A stretch of DNA of 64,000 nucleotides from Selaginella moellendorffii (GCF_000143415.4 NW_003314280.1:2091549-2155548), one strand, 5' to 3'. Counted from the first letter of the stretch, positions 22,007-32,152 are shown. Made by a program: numbers and translations. The notes: generated by a model not told the origin, from the letters alone.

Positions 22007-24280
22007 ATGGATTTAGCTGTGGCGCCATCGACAAACTCGAAACCCAGCGAGCTTCCACAGTCACGAGAAAAGAAAACAACAGTGGCAGGAAAATCCATCT
22101 CCAGTTTCCTAGTAGCACTCAGGGAATGCTCCAATGCGAGGGACTTGAGAAGTGGAAAAAATCTCCATGTCGAGGCGATCAACAAAGGCTGGAGCTCGAC
22201 CACTTACGTATCAAACAGCCTTGTCAACATGTACGCAAAGTGTGGAAGCTTGGCCGATGCTCGCGAGGTGTTCGACAAGATGCAAACTCGCAGTGTGGTC
22301 TCTTGGAACTCCCTGGTGCTGGGATACGTCGACAATGGCGAGCCAAGAGTGGCGCTGGAGCTCTTTGAAAAGATGCTAGCGGGGAGGAGATGCGAGCCAA
22401 GCGCACTGACTTTCATGGCGGCGCTCAAAGCTTGCGCGGCTATGGCGGCCAGCGAGCACAGCCACAGGGTGGAAGGGAAGTCTCTCAAGCTTCGGTGCTT
22501 GGAGATTGGCATGGTGGTGTACTCTCGAGCCGCCATGGCCGGTTTCGACACAGACATCCTCGTCGCCACCACGCTCGTCAACATGTTTGCAAAGTGTGGG
22601 AGCTTGGACGACGCTCGGAGGATCTTCGACGCCATGCCGAACCACAGCGTCGTCTCCTGGAACGCCATGCTGCTTGGCTGCGTCGAGAATGGTCGCGCGA
22701 AGCTGGCGCTTGATTTGTTCTCCAGGATGCTGCAAACCAAGACTCTCGCGAACTCGAGGACTTTCGTCGCCGCTTTCAAGGCTTGTGCTGCTCTAGCCGA
22801 CGAAGAACAGGGCCGGGAACTCGATGATCGCAGTGGGAAGATACTCAAGCTAAAGTCGCTGGAGACAGCCATGGCGCTCCACCTGCTCGCCGCAAGCTCC
22901 CGCGCCTGCGACCTCTCCGCCAACTTGTTCGTGGTGAGCGGCTTGGTCGACATGTACGCGAAGTCTGGCTGCATGGATCTCGCGCGCCGCCAGTTCGATG
23001 CCTTCCAAGCTCGTCACGACGTGGTGTCAACCACGGCCTTGCTACTGGGATACGCCGAGAACGGCGAGGAGGAGAGAGCGCTGGATCTCTTCTCCAAACT
23101 CCCGGGAGACGTGGAGCCAGGCACGCCAACTTTCGTGGCGGCGATCAAGGCGTGTACCGGCATGGCGGCGAGGGAGGAGCCCCGGCAGCTCGGCAAGCTC
23201 GCGATCAAAGCTCGGTCTCTCGAAACCGGCATGGCGATCCATGCTCGACTGATCGCCTCGCGGTTGCTCGATCTGGACAAGTTCGCGGCGAGCAGCCTCG
23301 TGGACATGTACGCGAAGTGTGGCAGCGCGCTCGACTCAGGGCGCGCTTTCGCCGCGATCGAGCTTCCGGACACCGTCGCGTGGAACGCGCTCATCCTCAG
23401 CTACGCGGACACCGGCGAGGAATCCCTGGCGCTCGAATCCCTCGCGCGGATGGAGCTCGCCGCCGCGGATCGCTGCTCGTGCCGCCCGGATTCCAGGACC
23501 TACGCCGCCGCGCTCAAGGCCTGCGGCAATCTGGCCTCGCTCGCGCAATGCCGGAGGATCCACTCGGCGCTTCTCCGGCGCGGCTTTCGCGAAGAACACG
23601 ACGAGGTCCTCGCGAATTGCCTGGTGGACGTGTACGGCAGGTGTGGCGGCATGAGCGACGCGCGCCGGGTGTTTGACTCTATGCCCGCCGCCGGTCTGGT
23701 GACGTGGAACACGCTCCTGGCTGGCTACGGCCGACAGGGGGACACCGACATGGTGTTCCGGAGCTTGCGGAGCATGTCGCGCGAGGGCGGGCACGCCGAC
23801 ACGGTGACGCTCACGTCGCTCCTGGCGGCGTGCAGCCACGCGGGGCTGGTGGGCAAGGCTCGCCAGATCTTTGGAGCGATCGCGACTGGCGGGGGAAACC
23901 ATGATGGAGTGTTTAGCAGGATCTCTCCGGAGATCGGGCACTACCACGCGATGATCGACATGCTGGGCAGGGCGAACGAGCTCGAGGAGGCGGCGGCGAT
24001 GGTGGCGGCGATGCCATTCCAGCCCAGCGCCGTGACGTGGATGATCCTGCTCAACGCGTGCGCGAAGTGGCGGAACGTCACGGTGGGGCGGCGGGCGTTT
24101 GAGTCGCTGGTACCGCTCGGTGGCGCCGCCGCCGCCGCCGCCGCGCACGTGCTAATGTCCAACATCTACGAGAGCGAGCCTCCTCTTGACACGTGGCAGC
24201 CCCAGCAGCTGCCAAGTGTTCTAGGGGTTAGTCGGACGTGGCCTTTAAATATCTGCCACGTCATGGACACTTTGCCCTAA
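22007..24280 (+). CDS. PLS-class pentatricopeptide repeat protein, truncated E region
   Basis: Single-exon, 757 residues from the first in-frame ATG (22007, MDLAVAPSTNSK). The frame is open further upstream but only from non-ATG codons. Repeats with SLVNMYAKCGSLADAREVFDKM and VVSWNAMLLGCVENG signatures run through most of the protein and end in HYHAMIDMLGRANELEEAAAMV. Charged linkers of 15-25 residues precede the LE(T/I)(G/A)M units three times. The end is odd: after HVLMSNIYESE, where other PPRs continue the E motif, the sequence turns into an unrelated tail (DTWQPQQLPS...) encoded by a hairpin-rich stretch. This suggests the original 3' end was replaced. A (GCC)n run gives an Ala tract just before it (24121-24148). 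Probable role: organellar RNA processing or editing. Confidence 0.9.
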   Translation: MDLAVAPSTNSKPSELPQSREKKTTVAGKSISSFLVALRECSNARDLRSGKNLHVEAINKGWSSTTYVSNSLVNMYAKCGSLADAREVFDKMQTRSVVSWNSLVLGYVDNGEPRVALELFEKMLAGRRCEPSALTFMAALKACAAMAASEHSHRVEGKSLKLRCLEIGMVVYSRAAMAGFDTDILVATTLVNMFAKCGSLDDARRIFDAMPNHSVVSWNAMLLGCVENGRAKLALDLFSRMLQTKTLANSRTFVAAFKACAALADEEQGRELDDRSGKILKLKSLETAMALHLLAASSRACDLSANLFVVSGLVDMYAKSGCMDLARRQFDAFQARHDVVSTTALLLGYAENGEEERALDLFSKLPGDVEPGTPTFVAAIKACTGMAAREEPRQLGKLAIKARSLETGMAIHARLIASRLLDLDKFAASSLVDMYAKCGSALDSGRAFAAIELPDTVAWNALILSYADTGEESLALESLARMELAAADRCSCRPDSRTYAAALKACGNLASLAQCRRIHSALLRRGFREEHDEVLANCLVDVYGRCGGMSDARRVFDSMPAAGLVTWNTLLAGYGRQGDTDMVFRSLRSMSREGGHADTVTLTSLLAACSHAGLVGKARQIFGAIATGGGNHDGVFSRISPEIGHYHAMIDMLGRANELEEAAAMVAAMPFQPSAVTWMILLNACAKWRNVTVGRRAFESLVPLGGAAAAAAAHVLMSNIYESEPPLDTWQPQQLPSVLGVSRTWPLNICHVMDTLP
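24189..24262. repeat. Two adjacent hairpins with ACGTGGC cores at the PPR 3' end
   Basis: Hairpin 1: ACACGTGGCAGC (24189-24200) pairs with GCTGCCAAGTGT (24208-24219), one mismatch, 7-nt loop. Hairpin 2: GACGTGGC (24235-24242) pairs perfectly with GCCACGTC (24255-24262) across an AT-rich 12-nt loop. Both lie inside the aberrant C-terminal coding tail. Confidence 0.7.
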
Positions 24281-25287
24281 AAGCTCTGATTCGTTTGCTG
24301 CCACCATATCGCCCCAGGGAGCACTAGCAAAAGGGACAACTCGTACCCATTCGGATTGTCACTTCACCGTCTCTTAAATCTCTGCTCTCTTTTTCTCCCC
24401 TCTCTCTATCTCTCTCTCTCTCCTCCAGATCAACTTGCACTTCATCTTTGGTTTCTACTCTATGATCATTTTTGTGTGTGGGCGAAGATCTTTGGTGCCG
24501 AAAGAGACAACGGGACCCCGCCTCTCGCCCCAGCGCATTTCCACGCGAGTCGATTACCTGGGCACCACACGTTGTTGAAATCGACCATTTGTATGTAAGT
24601 CCTCCATGCTACGCGGAATCGGTCTTGAGGCGAACGCAGCCCACATTTTACAATGCAGTTGAGGATAACGGGAAATCAACTCCACACCTTTTCTAGAGCC
24701 CTGGTTTTTGCAAGAAAGATCCAAGTTTTTGACGATGAAAAACACGGAAACTGCGTGACTTTAAGTTTTTCAATCGCATTGTATCACCGCAAGACTATAA
24801 ATAGCATATAGATAGATCGATAAATAGTATATCGTGGTTACATTCATTCAATCATTTGAAGTGCTCGCGTACACCCAAACCCTTCGCACTAGTACTGCCC
24901 GACGATCTTTGCTGCGCCTATAATTCTCTATACTTCTATATATTTCTTTTCTTTTTTGTGGGCTATAGAATTTCACACATTGTTGCTATACTATTCTACT
25001 CCTTGTATCAGATCTTCCATACAAGGGATAATCCGAAAAGAGATAACAATTCCTTGGAGAAGATTCAATGAAACTATATTAAAGTTTTGAGACCAATCTT
25101 TGTTCGTCATTGTCGTCATCTCGGCTATATCATGGCTGGAAGAACGCATACATATAACCAGAGGAAAAACACGGAAACAGAAATTCGAAGTAAAGAACGA
25201 GGAAAGGAAAAAAGAAAAAACGCAAGAGAGACAAACTTCCGCTAGAGCCTGGCTAAAGATCGCCGAGAAATCGGTGATTGATTTTTA
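24281..25287. other. 1-kb region without a recognised gene
   Basis: Between the PPR stop and the FAF-like stop. It contains a pyrimidine (CT)n microsatellite at about 24390-24427 and an AT-richer stretch (24770-25080). The largest frames are below 115 codons and resemble nothing recognisable. It probably holds the two 3' UTRs. Confidence 0.5.
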
Positions 25288-25767
25288 TCAATCCAACTCG
25301 GAATCCATGTCGATGGTGCTGCCGGTGCTGGCGGTGGTGGACAGGAAAGTGGTGGTGGCGGAGGAGTCGCCGCTGGGGCTGGATTCCAGCGGCGGCGATG
25401 GCTCCTCCTCAGTCTCGGCCTCCTCTAGCTCCTGATCGGTCTCGCCGCCCAATTCGTCGTCCGAATCGTGGCGGAGCATTTGGAGGACGAGCCTCCCCTG
25501 GCTGCGGATGGGCTGGAAGAGCATGAGCTGCGCGCCGTGCGCCGCCTTGATCTCGTGGAGCACCACGCGATTGTTGCTGCGATTGGCCGAGAGGAGCGTC
25601 CACGGCACCTGGAGCGGCAGATGGTTGTAGCTCGTGCGCGCCAGCGATGGCATCGGCGGCGGGAATTCCCCCTTTCTGAAGCGGTGGGGGTGCTGATCGT
25701 CCTCCGCGCTGCTCTTCTCCATTTGGGGCAGCTGGATCACCGAATCGACCATCACGGGACCTCTCAT
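25288..25767 (-). CDS. Possible FAF-domain (FANTASTIC FOUR-like) protein
   Basis: Intronless, 159 residues from ATG at 25767. A central segment reads FPPPMPSLARTSYNHLPLQ, then NRVVLHEI, then MLFQPIRSQGRLVLQML. This follows the FAF-domain pattern (FPPP-x-SL ... R-x-VL-x-E ... GRL-x-L-x). An acidic tract (DSDDELGG...EEAETEEE) and a Ser/Thr-rich tail come next, an order also seen in FAF proteins. In Arabidopsis FAF proteins affect shoot meristem size. The match is by eye and the middle is divergent, so an unrelated small plant protein remains possible. A TATATATA string at 26051-26058 lies upstream in the right orientation. Confidence 0.5.
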   Translation of the reverse strand: MRGPVMVDSVIQLPQMEKSSAEDDQHPHRFRKGEFPPPMPSLARTSYNHLPLQVPWTLLSANRSNNRVVLHEIKAAHGAQLMLFQPIRSQGRLVLQMLRHDSDDELGGETDQELEEAETEEEPSPPLESSPSGDSSATTTFLSTTASTGSTIDMDSELD

Positions 25768-26050
25768 TCTTGCCTCCTTTTCTTTTTCTCCTCCCTCGCT
25801 AGCTGGATCGATCAGACGATCCGGGCGCGCGGCGCGACTGGATTGGATTTCAATCGGTTAAAAAACAGAGGAAGATAGAGGAGCGCCAGGCCAGAGGGGA
25901 TCCCAGAATCGATCCAATCGCGCAAAGGGAATCCAATCCAATAGACTGGGAACTGTGATGGGCGCTACTACTGCATTGATCGCTCACGCTCTTGGGTGAA
26001 AGACACAGGAAGAAAACTAAGTGGACTACCTAGTAGCATATGACTGGTGG

Positions 26051-26058
26051 TATATATA
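26051..26058 (-). promoter_or_regulatory. Putative TATA box for the FAF-like gene
   Basis: TATATATA, 284 bp upstream of the minus-strand ATG at 25767, in otherwise mixed sequence. It implies a leader of about 250 nt. No transcript evidence. Confidence 0.4.
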
Positions 26059-26644
26059 GGAATATCCCCCCGGCGGCTAGGGCTTTGCTTTCACTCTCCC
26101 TATAATTCAAACCAAGAGAATCAGTGTCAGGGCCAAAACTAGCATGCTTCATGACAACACGAAACCATGTATCATAGCCTAATTCTTCTAACGGATTTTC
26201 CCACCGCCACCGCACCACCCAAAACAAAATTTTCTCTTTTTCTCCAGAGAACAAGTGGGATATCCCTTGCATCTTCCATGGACCAATCACATTTACAGGC
26301 ACACGCCCGTTTCGTTTGGCGGAGCCGAGCCGAGTCTACGCTTTCTCTTCTCTCGTTTTTTGTGGTTTTGGAGTTTTCCATTCATCAAAGTTCGTTTGGA
26401 AGTACACACGTCCACAAACAAAAGTTTATGTGTGCACGCTTTGCGGCAGTAGGAAACAACTAGAAAAAGGAGAAGATACTCCTCGTTTGCTGGAATTTTC
26501 TCACCGGTGATCACTCTCGGTTTCTTGCGAAGATCGTATCGTCTCGTCTCGGTCGATCGGTGGCACAAACTCGCATCATGGAAATTAATGGCGAGGAAAT
26601 CGGGCAATGCAGCAAATGCCCAGTGCTGGGATTTCTTTCGAAGA

Positions 26645-26783
26645 TGACGTGGCGGCAATGTTGCCCGGGCCAGCCGGCAATATGACGTGGCGGCATCGGA
26701 TTTGTCTTGTTTTCCACGGCACAACTTATGAGTACATTCCCGTGGCTGGAAAAGCTTGGGCCATCGCTGGGCGTCCACGTGGC
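26645..26783. promoter_or_regulatory. Cluster of ACGT-core (bZIP-type) elements
   Basis: TGACGTGGCGGCA occurs twice, at 26645-26657 and 26683-26695 (38 bp apart). A palindromic G-box CCACGTGG lies at 26775-26782. Such G/C-hybrid boxes bind plant bZIP factors. They lie 750-890 bp upstream of the b561 gene and about 880-1,015 bp upstream of the FAF-like gene. Confidence 0.45.
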
Positions 26784-27537
26784 ATCTGGCGTGGAACGCA
26801 TCCAGAGAGGATAAAAAGTCCCCACTTCTCTCTTTTACTTTTCATTTTTTCTGGTGGTTTGTTTGTCCACTGGCTAGAGAAAACTGTTACTCCATAGCCA
26901 TTGGACCAGTGACGCTTTCACGCTTTTAGAGATAGATAGCCCATTTGCGAATGTACCACCTCTGAAGATTAGGGCTCCAGCTTTTGGAGGGCTTCCGTTC
27001 TACTCATCGAACAGGATCTCGCCAACCGCGTTGTCTGCATTGGCCAGCCAGTTTTAGGGCCCCAGTACCTTTGAAATCTCCGCATTTAAAGGCTCAACGT
27101 TGATGTGGTGTCAATCACACAAGCGCCCAGCATTATCATCTCACGCAATCTCTCCTGAAACTCGGGCAAATCGAAATAACAAAAAGAGGACAGCCACTCC
27201 AATTTTCACTTGGCTTTTCACTTAAAAGGCATGGAAGTGATATCAAAATCTCCCAAGGCTGTTGCGGCGAGATCATGTCCTCCCAGAAACTTTGCTAGTT
27301 GCCGGCACGATTCCACAAAATGATACAGGACGATACCTGGAAACTGGTGTCTCGAATGAAAGCCACCACTTTCCCCGGGAGTACCATTGCAACTTGGGGG
27401 ACTCCTATCCGTCCGTGCAATCCAACGGCTGTTATTCAAACAAAAGTATATTCTCCGGCACCGAGAATATACCCCCTCCCGGCAAATTCTTTTAAACTAA
27501 AAGTCAACACTTTTCTAGGTAATGGACTTGTTCTTCC

Positions 27538-28680
27538 ATGGCATACAAATGCCGCCGCCGCCACTGGCCACTGCTTGATCTCATCGCGATCGCTTTATTC
27601 TGCCATGGAGCAAAATCCGAAATGTCTTCCCCGCGGCAGGAAGATCGGTGCTCCACCGATGGTTTGCTCCGAGAATTCGAGCACTGCGTGGCCTTGGGAG
27701 CGCAGGGTGCGTTCCTGGCGTGGAATTTCTTCGCCCAAAACCAGAGCTTGGATCTGGCGTTCTCGGGTGAGTCCCCGGGCTGGGCTGGATGGGGCTACAA
27801 TCCAACCGGGGACAACATGATCGGCAGCAGCGCTCTCATCGCCTTTGGAAACGCCACTGGAGCTCACCTCCATCTCTACAGCATCACCAGCGAGACCTAC
27901 ACGTACCGCTCGCTTCATCCCTCCGCCTCCAATTCCACCCCGGATCTCCAGCTCGCGAGAACAAACTGGATCAAAATCTCTGGAGCGAGCATCCAGTTCT
28001 CCGCCAGGATCAAGTTCCGCTCCAATTCCTCCAGGATCTTCCACATCTGGACGCGAGGAACAGGAGTCAACGGCGATTCACCGCTGCCGCACAGTGTCAC
28101 CCGATCGAGCGAACTGCGAGGGCGAGGGACGCTCGATCTCGCCAATGGAACTGGCGTCCTTGGCAAGGCTCCAAGCCTGGCGCTTAAGATCACACACGGA
28201 TTGCTCTGCGCCTCCTCGTGGGGATTCCTTTTGCCGCTGGGAGCGATCGCGGCGCGATACCTCCGGCGATTCGATCCGGCCTGGTTCTATGCCCACGAAT
28301 GCTGCCAGGGGCTAGGGTTCTTGCTGGGCACCGCCGGCTATGGCATCGGCCTGAGCCTGGGAGCCAAATCTACGGGGATCGAGTACACCACTCACCGCAG
28401 GATCGGCATCACCGTCTTCACCTTGGGATCACTCCAAGCGATCGCGTTCTTCCTCCGCGCCAAGAAGGATCACAAGCTCCGCTGGCTGTGGAGCCTGTAC
28501 CACCGAACCGTGGGCTACACCGTTATCGCCCTGTCGATCGCCAACGTCTTCGAGGGATTAGACATCTTCTCACCGGAGAGAGCGTGGAGAAGAGCCTACA
28601 TTGGCGTGATCGCTGGGCTGGCCTCCATGGCCGCCCTCCTGGAAATCGCAAGAACTCTAAAACCCCAGCTATTTGGCTGA
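27538..28680 (+). CDS. DOMON-cytochrome b561 redox protein (CYB561-DOMON)
   Basis: Intronless, 380 residues. A hydrophobic signal peptide (LLDLIAIALFCHG) is followed by a DOMON/AIR12-type domain (about 40-175: GAFLAWNFF...GWAGWGYNPTGDNMIGSSALIAF). Then come the five b561 membrane helices (about 215-375). The four haem-ligand histidines fall at about 220 (KITHG), 253 (AHECCQG), 286 (TTHRRIG) and 322 (LYHRTVGY). Family knowledge: ascorbate-reducible b-type haem proteins of plasma membrane or endomembranes that carry electrons across the membrane and pass them through the DOMON domain. The length is normal and all His ligands are present, so it looks functional. Confidence 0.93.
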   Translation: MAYKCRRRHWPLLDLIAIALFCHGAKSEMSSPRQEDRCSTDGLLREFEHCVALGAQGAFLAWNFFAQNQSLDLAFSGESPGWAGWGYNPTGDNMIGSSALIAFGNATGAHLHLYSITSETYTYRSLHPSASNSTPDLQLARTNWIKISGASIQFSARIKFRSNSSRIFHIWTRGTGVNGDSPLPHSVTRSSELRGRGTLDLANGTGVLGKAPSLALKITHGLLCASSWGFLLPLGAIAARYLRRFDPAWFYAHECCQGLGFLLGTAGYGIGLSLGAKSTGIEYTTHRRIGITVFTLGSLQAIAFFLRAKKDHKLRWLWSLYHRTVGYTVIALSIANVFEGLDIFSPERAWRRAYIGVIAGLASMAALLEIARTLKPQLFG

Positions 28681-28813
28681 TGGTTAACCAAGGGGAAAAA
28701 TAGCTTAAAGGAAAACCACTCCTTGTTTTGATTAAATTATTCTGCGAATGTTACATGGTATATGTGTTTAACTAAGGGGGGAATATAACTTATTTATACA
28801 CCGTCGGATGCGA

Positions 28814-30072
28814 TCAAAACCCACACGAGGTGAAGATCTCATCGTTGGTGTGAAAGTAACAATTGTTTACGTTGGGCTGGCACCTTGCTACCCAGCTACA
28901 CACGCAGCTTAACCGGCCTCCGGTGGCACACTCCACGTAGGGTCCGTGCGAGCACGTCGGAGGCGTGGAGCACACTGCTTTTATTCCAATTTACACCAAG
29001 GCTCTAGTAGCTAGTCAATGAGCGTGGACTAAGAAGGAAGACGACGACGAAGACTAGGTTATAAGAGAGTGGGCTGACCGCGAATCTAGTACGTACCATC
29101 CGTTGCTTGGAGCAGGCGACGGTTGTGATATGCGCTGACCGGCGTGGCGGCGCCGCCGTTGACCTTTTCTTCTCCCATGGTGTAGGAGGTGGTGGGCGCC
29201 TGGGCCTCGAAGGAGGCGCTGGGCGAGATCTGCTGCTCATGGTACGCGGCCACTGGGGAGATTTGATCGAGATGGAGGGAGGAGACCGGCACCTGGGCGA
29301 GGAGGTCCTCGCTCAATCGGCGATCCATCTTGAGCGACGCGGTCGGGGCGAGCTGATCGGGGTGGTGATCCATTCCCACGCTCGCGGCGGGGGCCTGCGA
29401 TCGATCGAAGTACATGTTCTCGAAGGACGCGGTGGGAGTGATGCTCTCCCTGGGGATGTGGTTGATCCCGCGGGATGCGACCGGAGCTTGGGCGGCGATG
29501 AAGTTCCTGCGCTCCTCGCGGGTCATCCCCATCATGGTGTCGAGCTCGCGATCGAGATTGGCGAGGGAGACGGTGGCCGGCTTGAGCGACGCGGTGGGAG
29601 CTTGCGAGATCTCCTCGATGTTCATCCGGCCTCTGTTCATGCCAAAGGAGGAGGTTGGTGCCTGGGACTCCCTCTCCATCGCCACAGGGACTTGCGCCGC
29701 CGCCTCCCAGTTCTCCATTCCAAATATCCTGGAGGCTGTGGGAGCTTGCGCCGCTGCCTCCCACTTCTCCATTCCAAAGTTCTTGGAGGCGGTGGGAGCT
29801 TGCGCCTCGCGGTAGAAGGCGGCGGTCGGCACTTGGGCTCTCTCGCGGATGGAATCATAGCCGAAGGACGCAGCGGGGGCTACTTGCTCTGGCTCGTACG
29901 AGGCCACTGGAGCTTGATCCAAGTTAGACAATGCCTCTGGAATTCACACACGATCAGCACAGTTCTTTCTCTTCTCCATCGAGGAGCAATCCGATCGAAG
30001 GGGCAGCTTACCCGAGAACCGCATCACCAGAGCAATGCTCAAGAGAGCAAAGACCAGCTTGGAGCTCCTCAT
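28814..30072 (-). CDS. Unrecognised secreted repeat protein with an 8-cysteine C-terminal domain
   Basis: Three exons by my reading: 30072-30012, 29936-29097 and 28974-28814, all with GT...AG introns and matching phases (1062 nt, 353 residues). Exon 1 encodes a signal peptide (MRSSKLVFALLSIALVMRFS). Exon 2 encodes 17 copies of a short motif of type Q-(A/V)-P-(T/V)-(A/S)-S-(F/Y/L), for example QAPVASY, QAPTSSF and QAPTTSY, separated by 3-30 variable, often charged residues. Exon 3 encodes a compact tail with spacing C-x5-C-x7-C-x7-C-x-C-x5-C-x6-C-x11-C and then GF. I know no family with this architecture. The AP/TP/VP dipeptides could be Hyp-glycosylated as in arabinogalactan proteins, or the repeats could be released peptides. 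Both ideas are inference. A TATAAAA box lies 86 bp upstream of the ATG. Confidence 0.75.
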
Positions 30073-30157
30073 CTTTGCTTCTCCAAAAAGAGCGAGTGAT
30101 CGGTCGATCGACTAGGAAGAGTCCGAGAGCCTACATTTTGCCTCCTAGCCCGCTGGA

Positions 30158-30164
30158 TTTTATA
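30158..30164 (-). promoter_or_regulatory. TATA box of the repeat/8-Cys gene
   Basis: TATAAAA on the minus strand, 86 bp before the ATG at 30072. This is a canonical distance for a short leader of about 55-60 nt. Confidence 0.6.
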
Positions 30165-30370
30165 CCCGCGGCAAGGGTGGCCAATTGTGCCTTTGTTTTT
30201 TACCTCGCAAGGCATGCTTCATGCCTTCCCAAGTGGAGAGGTTCATAAGGAACTGGCTAGTGCCATCCTGGCCTGACGCGTGGCACGTGAGAACAAATCA
30301 CAGCCATACAATGCGGACCATGTGTAAAGGCCCTAAAACCCTCGTGATTTTAGGGCTCCTTCCTCCTGTG

Positions 30371-32152
30371 ATGGAGGAGGAGCGCGGGGGAAGCGATGGC
30401 GGCTTGCGCGGCAGCGCTGTGGCATTGATGTGCGTCTACGCGTTTTGTCTCCAGTTCACGCCGTCGGAGCCATACCTGGTGCCATTTCTCACCAAGGTGA
30501 AGGGATTCAGCAATAATGTGGTAAGAATTAGCTTAATCAGCTAGAGTGTGGCTCTGGGAATTCGATCGCTCACGAGGATTGAGCCACACTCGCAGGTCAC
30601 CACCGAGATTTTTCCAGTGTCGGTGTACTCTACGCTGGTCTTTACGCTTCTAGCCGCGCCTGCGTGTACTTATCTCAAGTATCGCTCGGTCATTTTGATT
30701 GGTACGTGAGTGAGTGTTTCGTTTTGATGATTCACAGTGCTCGGTTCTTCCAGGTACTTTAGGTCGTTTGTCGACGTTTTTTATCCTTCTTTTCGGAAGA
30801 TCATTGCTCTCAATGCAGCTTATGCAGGTTTGTGACAACCTCAGAGAATTTTGAGTTTTAGTTCTGATGTGTTTCCTTGTTTTTCTTTCTAGGCTACGTA
30901 TGCGTTGGGAGTCGCCAGCGATCTCGTTTTTTCTTCCTACCTTTTTGTTCTCGTCAAGGAGAACATGTATCAGTCGCTGGTACGTGCGCACAATTTTGAG
31001 AAAAGTTCTTAGTTTCTTTTGGGAACTACAGACTAGTTTCACTCAGGCCTCATCCACATTTTCTTTTTTCATTGCTGCTGAGCTAAGTAGGTCCGGTCAG
31101 TGGGATCTCTAGGAACTGACTGGTTATATTTCCTTTCCTTTTCTCAGGTCAGCTCCTCGTTTCGGAGGGGGTTAACTTGATCGTTCTACTGTACATTTCA
31201 ACGTGCATGGTATCCATGGATAGAAATGTTCTCGGAAGATTGTGCTGACGATTTGCATCTGTGCTAGGTTGCACTTGCGTTGGTAGCATGCGTTTTTCTT
31301 CCGGTGGAAATGCGACACTGGATCGATGTATCTAGCTTGGGAGACTTGGAACTGGACTGGGAAACTCCTACTTCTTCCTGTCAGGTATGGCATATCGTAG
31401 ACGGCCTTCGGCTTCCCCACTTACAACGACGTTTGGTCTTAGAACTTCGTGGAATTGGTGAAAGCTACCTGGAGCAATCGAAGTCTACAACTACTGTCTC
31501 TCTGGTGGGTTTAAGATGTTCTTAGATGACTTAACCACGCATCGTTTTTTGTAGGTGGGCTTTTCAGCTAGGCGGCACGGCGATGATCGAGAATTACGGC
31601 ACGAATCTGTTCGATGCTGTCGATCCAACGTCCATCTACAACGGCCATGTCATTGCTGCAACGCAAGGGGCGTCTTGTGTTGCAGCTCTCATCGCTGTTC
31701 CAGCTTCTCGCTACACGTCAAAGGCTGGTGGTCTGCTCTACGCCGGAGGATCTGGACTGACATGGCTGCTGTGCGTTGTACTGTCCCGCTCCAAGTCCTT
31801 GTGGATCGTGCACGCAGCATACATCTTGTGTGTTGCTCTGAACAAGTTCCTTCTTTGCATCCTCTACGTCCAATGCGCTCGGTTTCTCTCTCACGGCCAC
31901 TTTATTTTCTTGTTCAGCCTCAATGCTGTGGCAGCTCTGCTTGTCCAATCCTCTCTCCAGGCGTTCGTGGTACGTTTCGATTTGTTTCTGTGCCTGACCA
32001 GTTTCCTTTTCTCGTTTCTGCAGGAAGTCCTGAACGCCAACTTGTCCGCTCAGTTCTACTATGTTGGAAACTATTTTCTAGTGCTAACCATTGTCTTTGC
32101 TGTGCTTGTGAAGGCATACTATCAATCGAGCAATGCTACATTACTTCGTTAA
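30371..32152 (+). CDS. SLC19-type (folate/thiamine carrier family) membrane transporter, copy 2
   Basis: Start at 30371 (MEEERGGSDGG). The first helix region is CVYAFCLQFTPSEPYLVPFL, where the EPYL(V/T)P(F/Y)L motif is characteristic of SLC19 carriers. It is followed by TTEIFPVSVYSTLVF and LLAAPACTYLKYRSVILIG across short introns. Later exons read AMIENYGTNLFDAVDPTSIYNG, HVIAATQ, then LNKFLLCILYVQCARFLSHG and a C-terminal helix (NYFLVLTIVFAVLVKAYY). It stops at 32150-32152. SLC19 proteins carry reduced folates or thiamine; the substrate here is not determined. Paralog of the minus-strand gene at 13964-15967. The exon path around 30830-31550 is approximate. Confidence 0.85.

Larger units (their letters stand above)
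25768..27537. other. 1.8-kb divergent intergenic region
   Basis: Separates the minus-strand FAF-like gene from the plus-strand DOMON/b561 gene. No convincing coding frame. It holds the putative TATA box at 26051-26058 and the ACGT-core cluster at 26645-26783. Confidence 0.5.

Noticed and set aside
26293-26778. 161-codon minus-strand frame
   Set aside because: No domain, irregular composition, overlaps promoter-like repeats; likely chance.
29107-30099. 330-codon plus-strand frame opposite the repeat protein
   Set aside because: It is the antisense shadow of a GC-rich repetitive coding exon. The minus strand has a signal peptide, matching splice phases and a TATA box.
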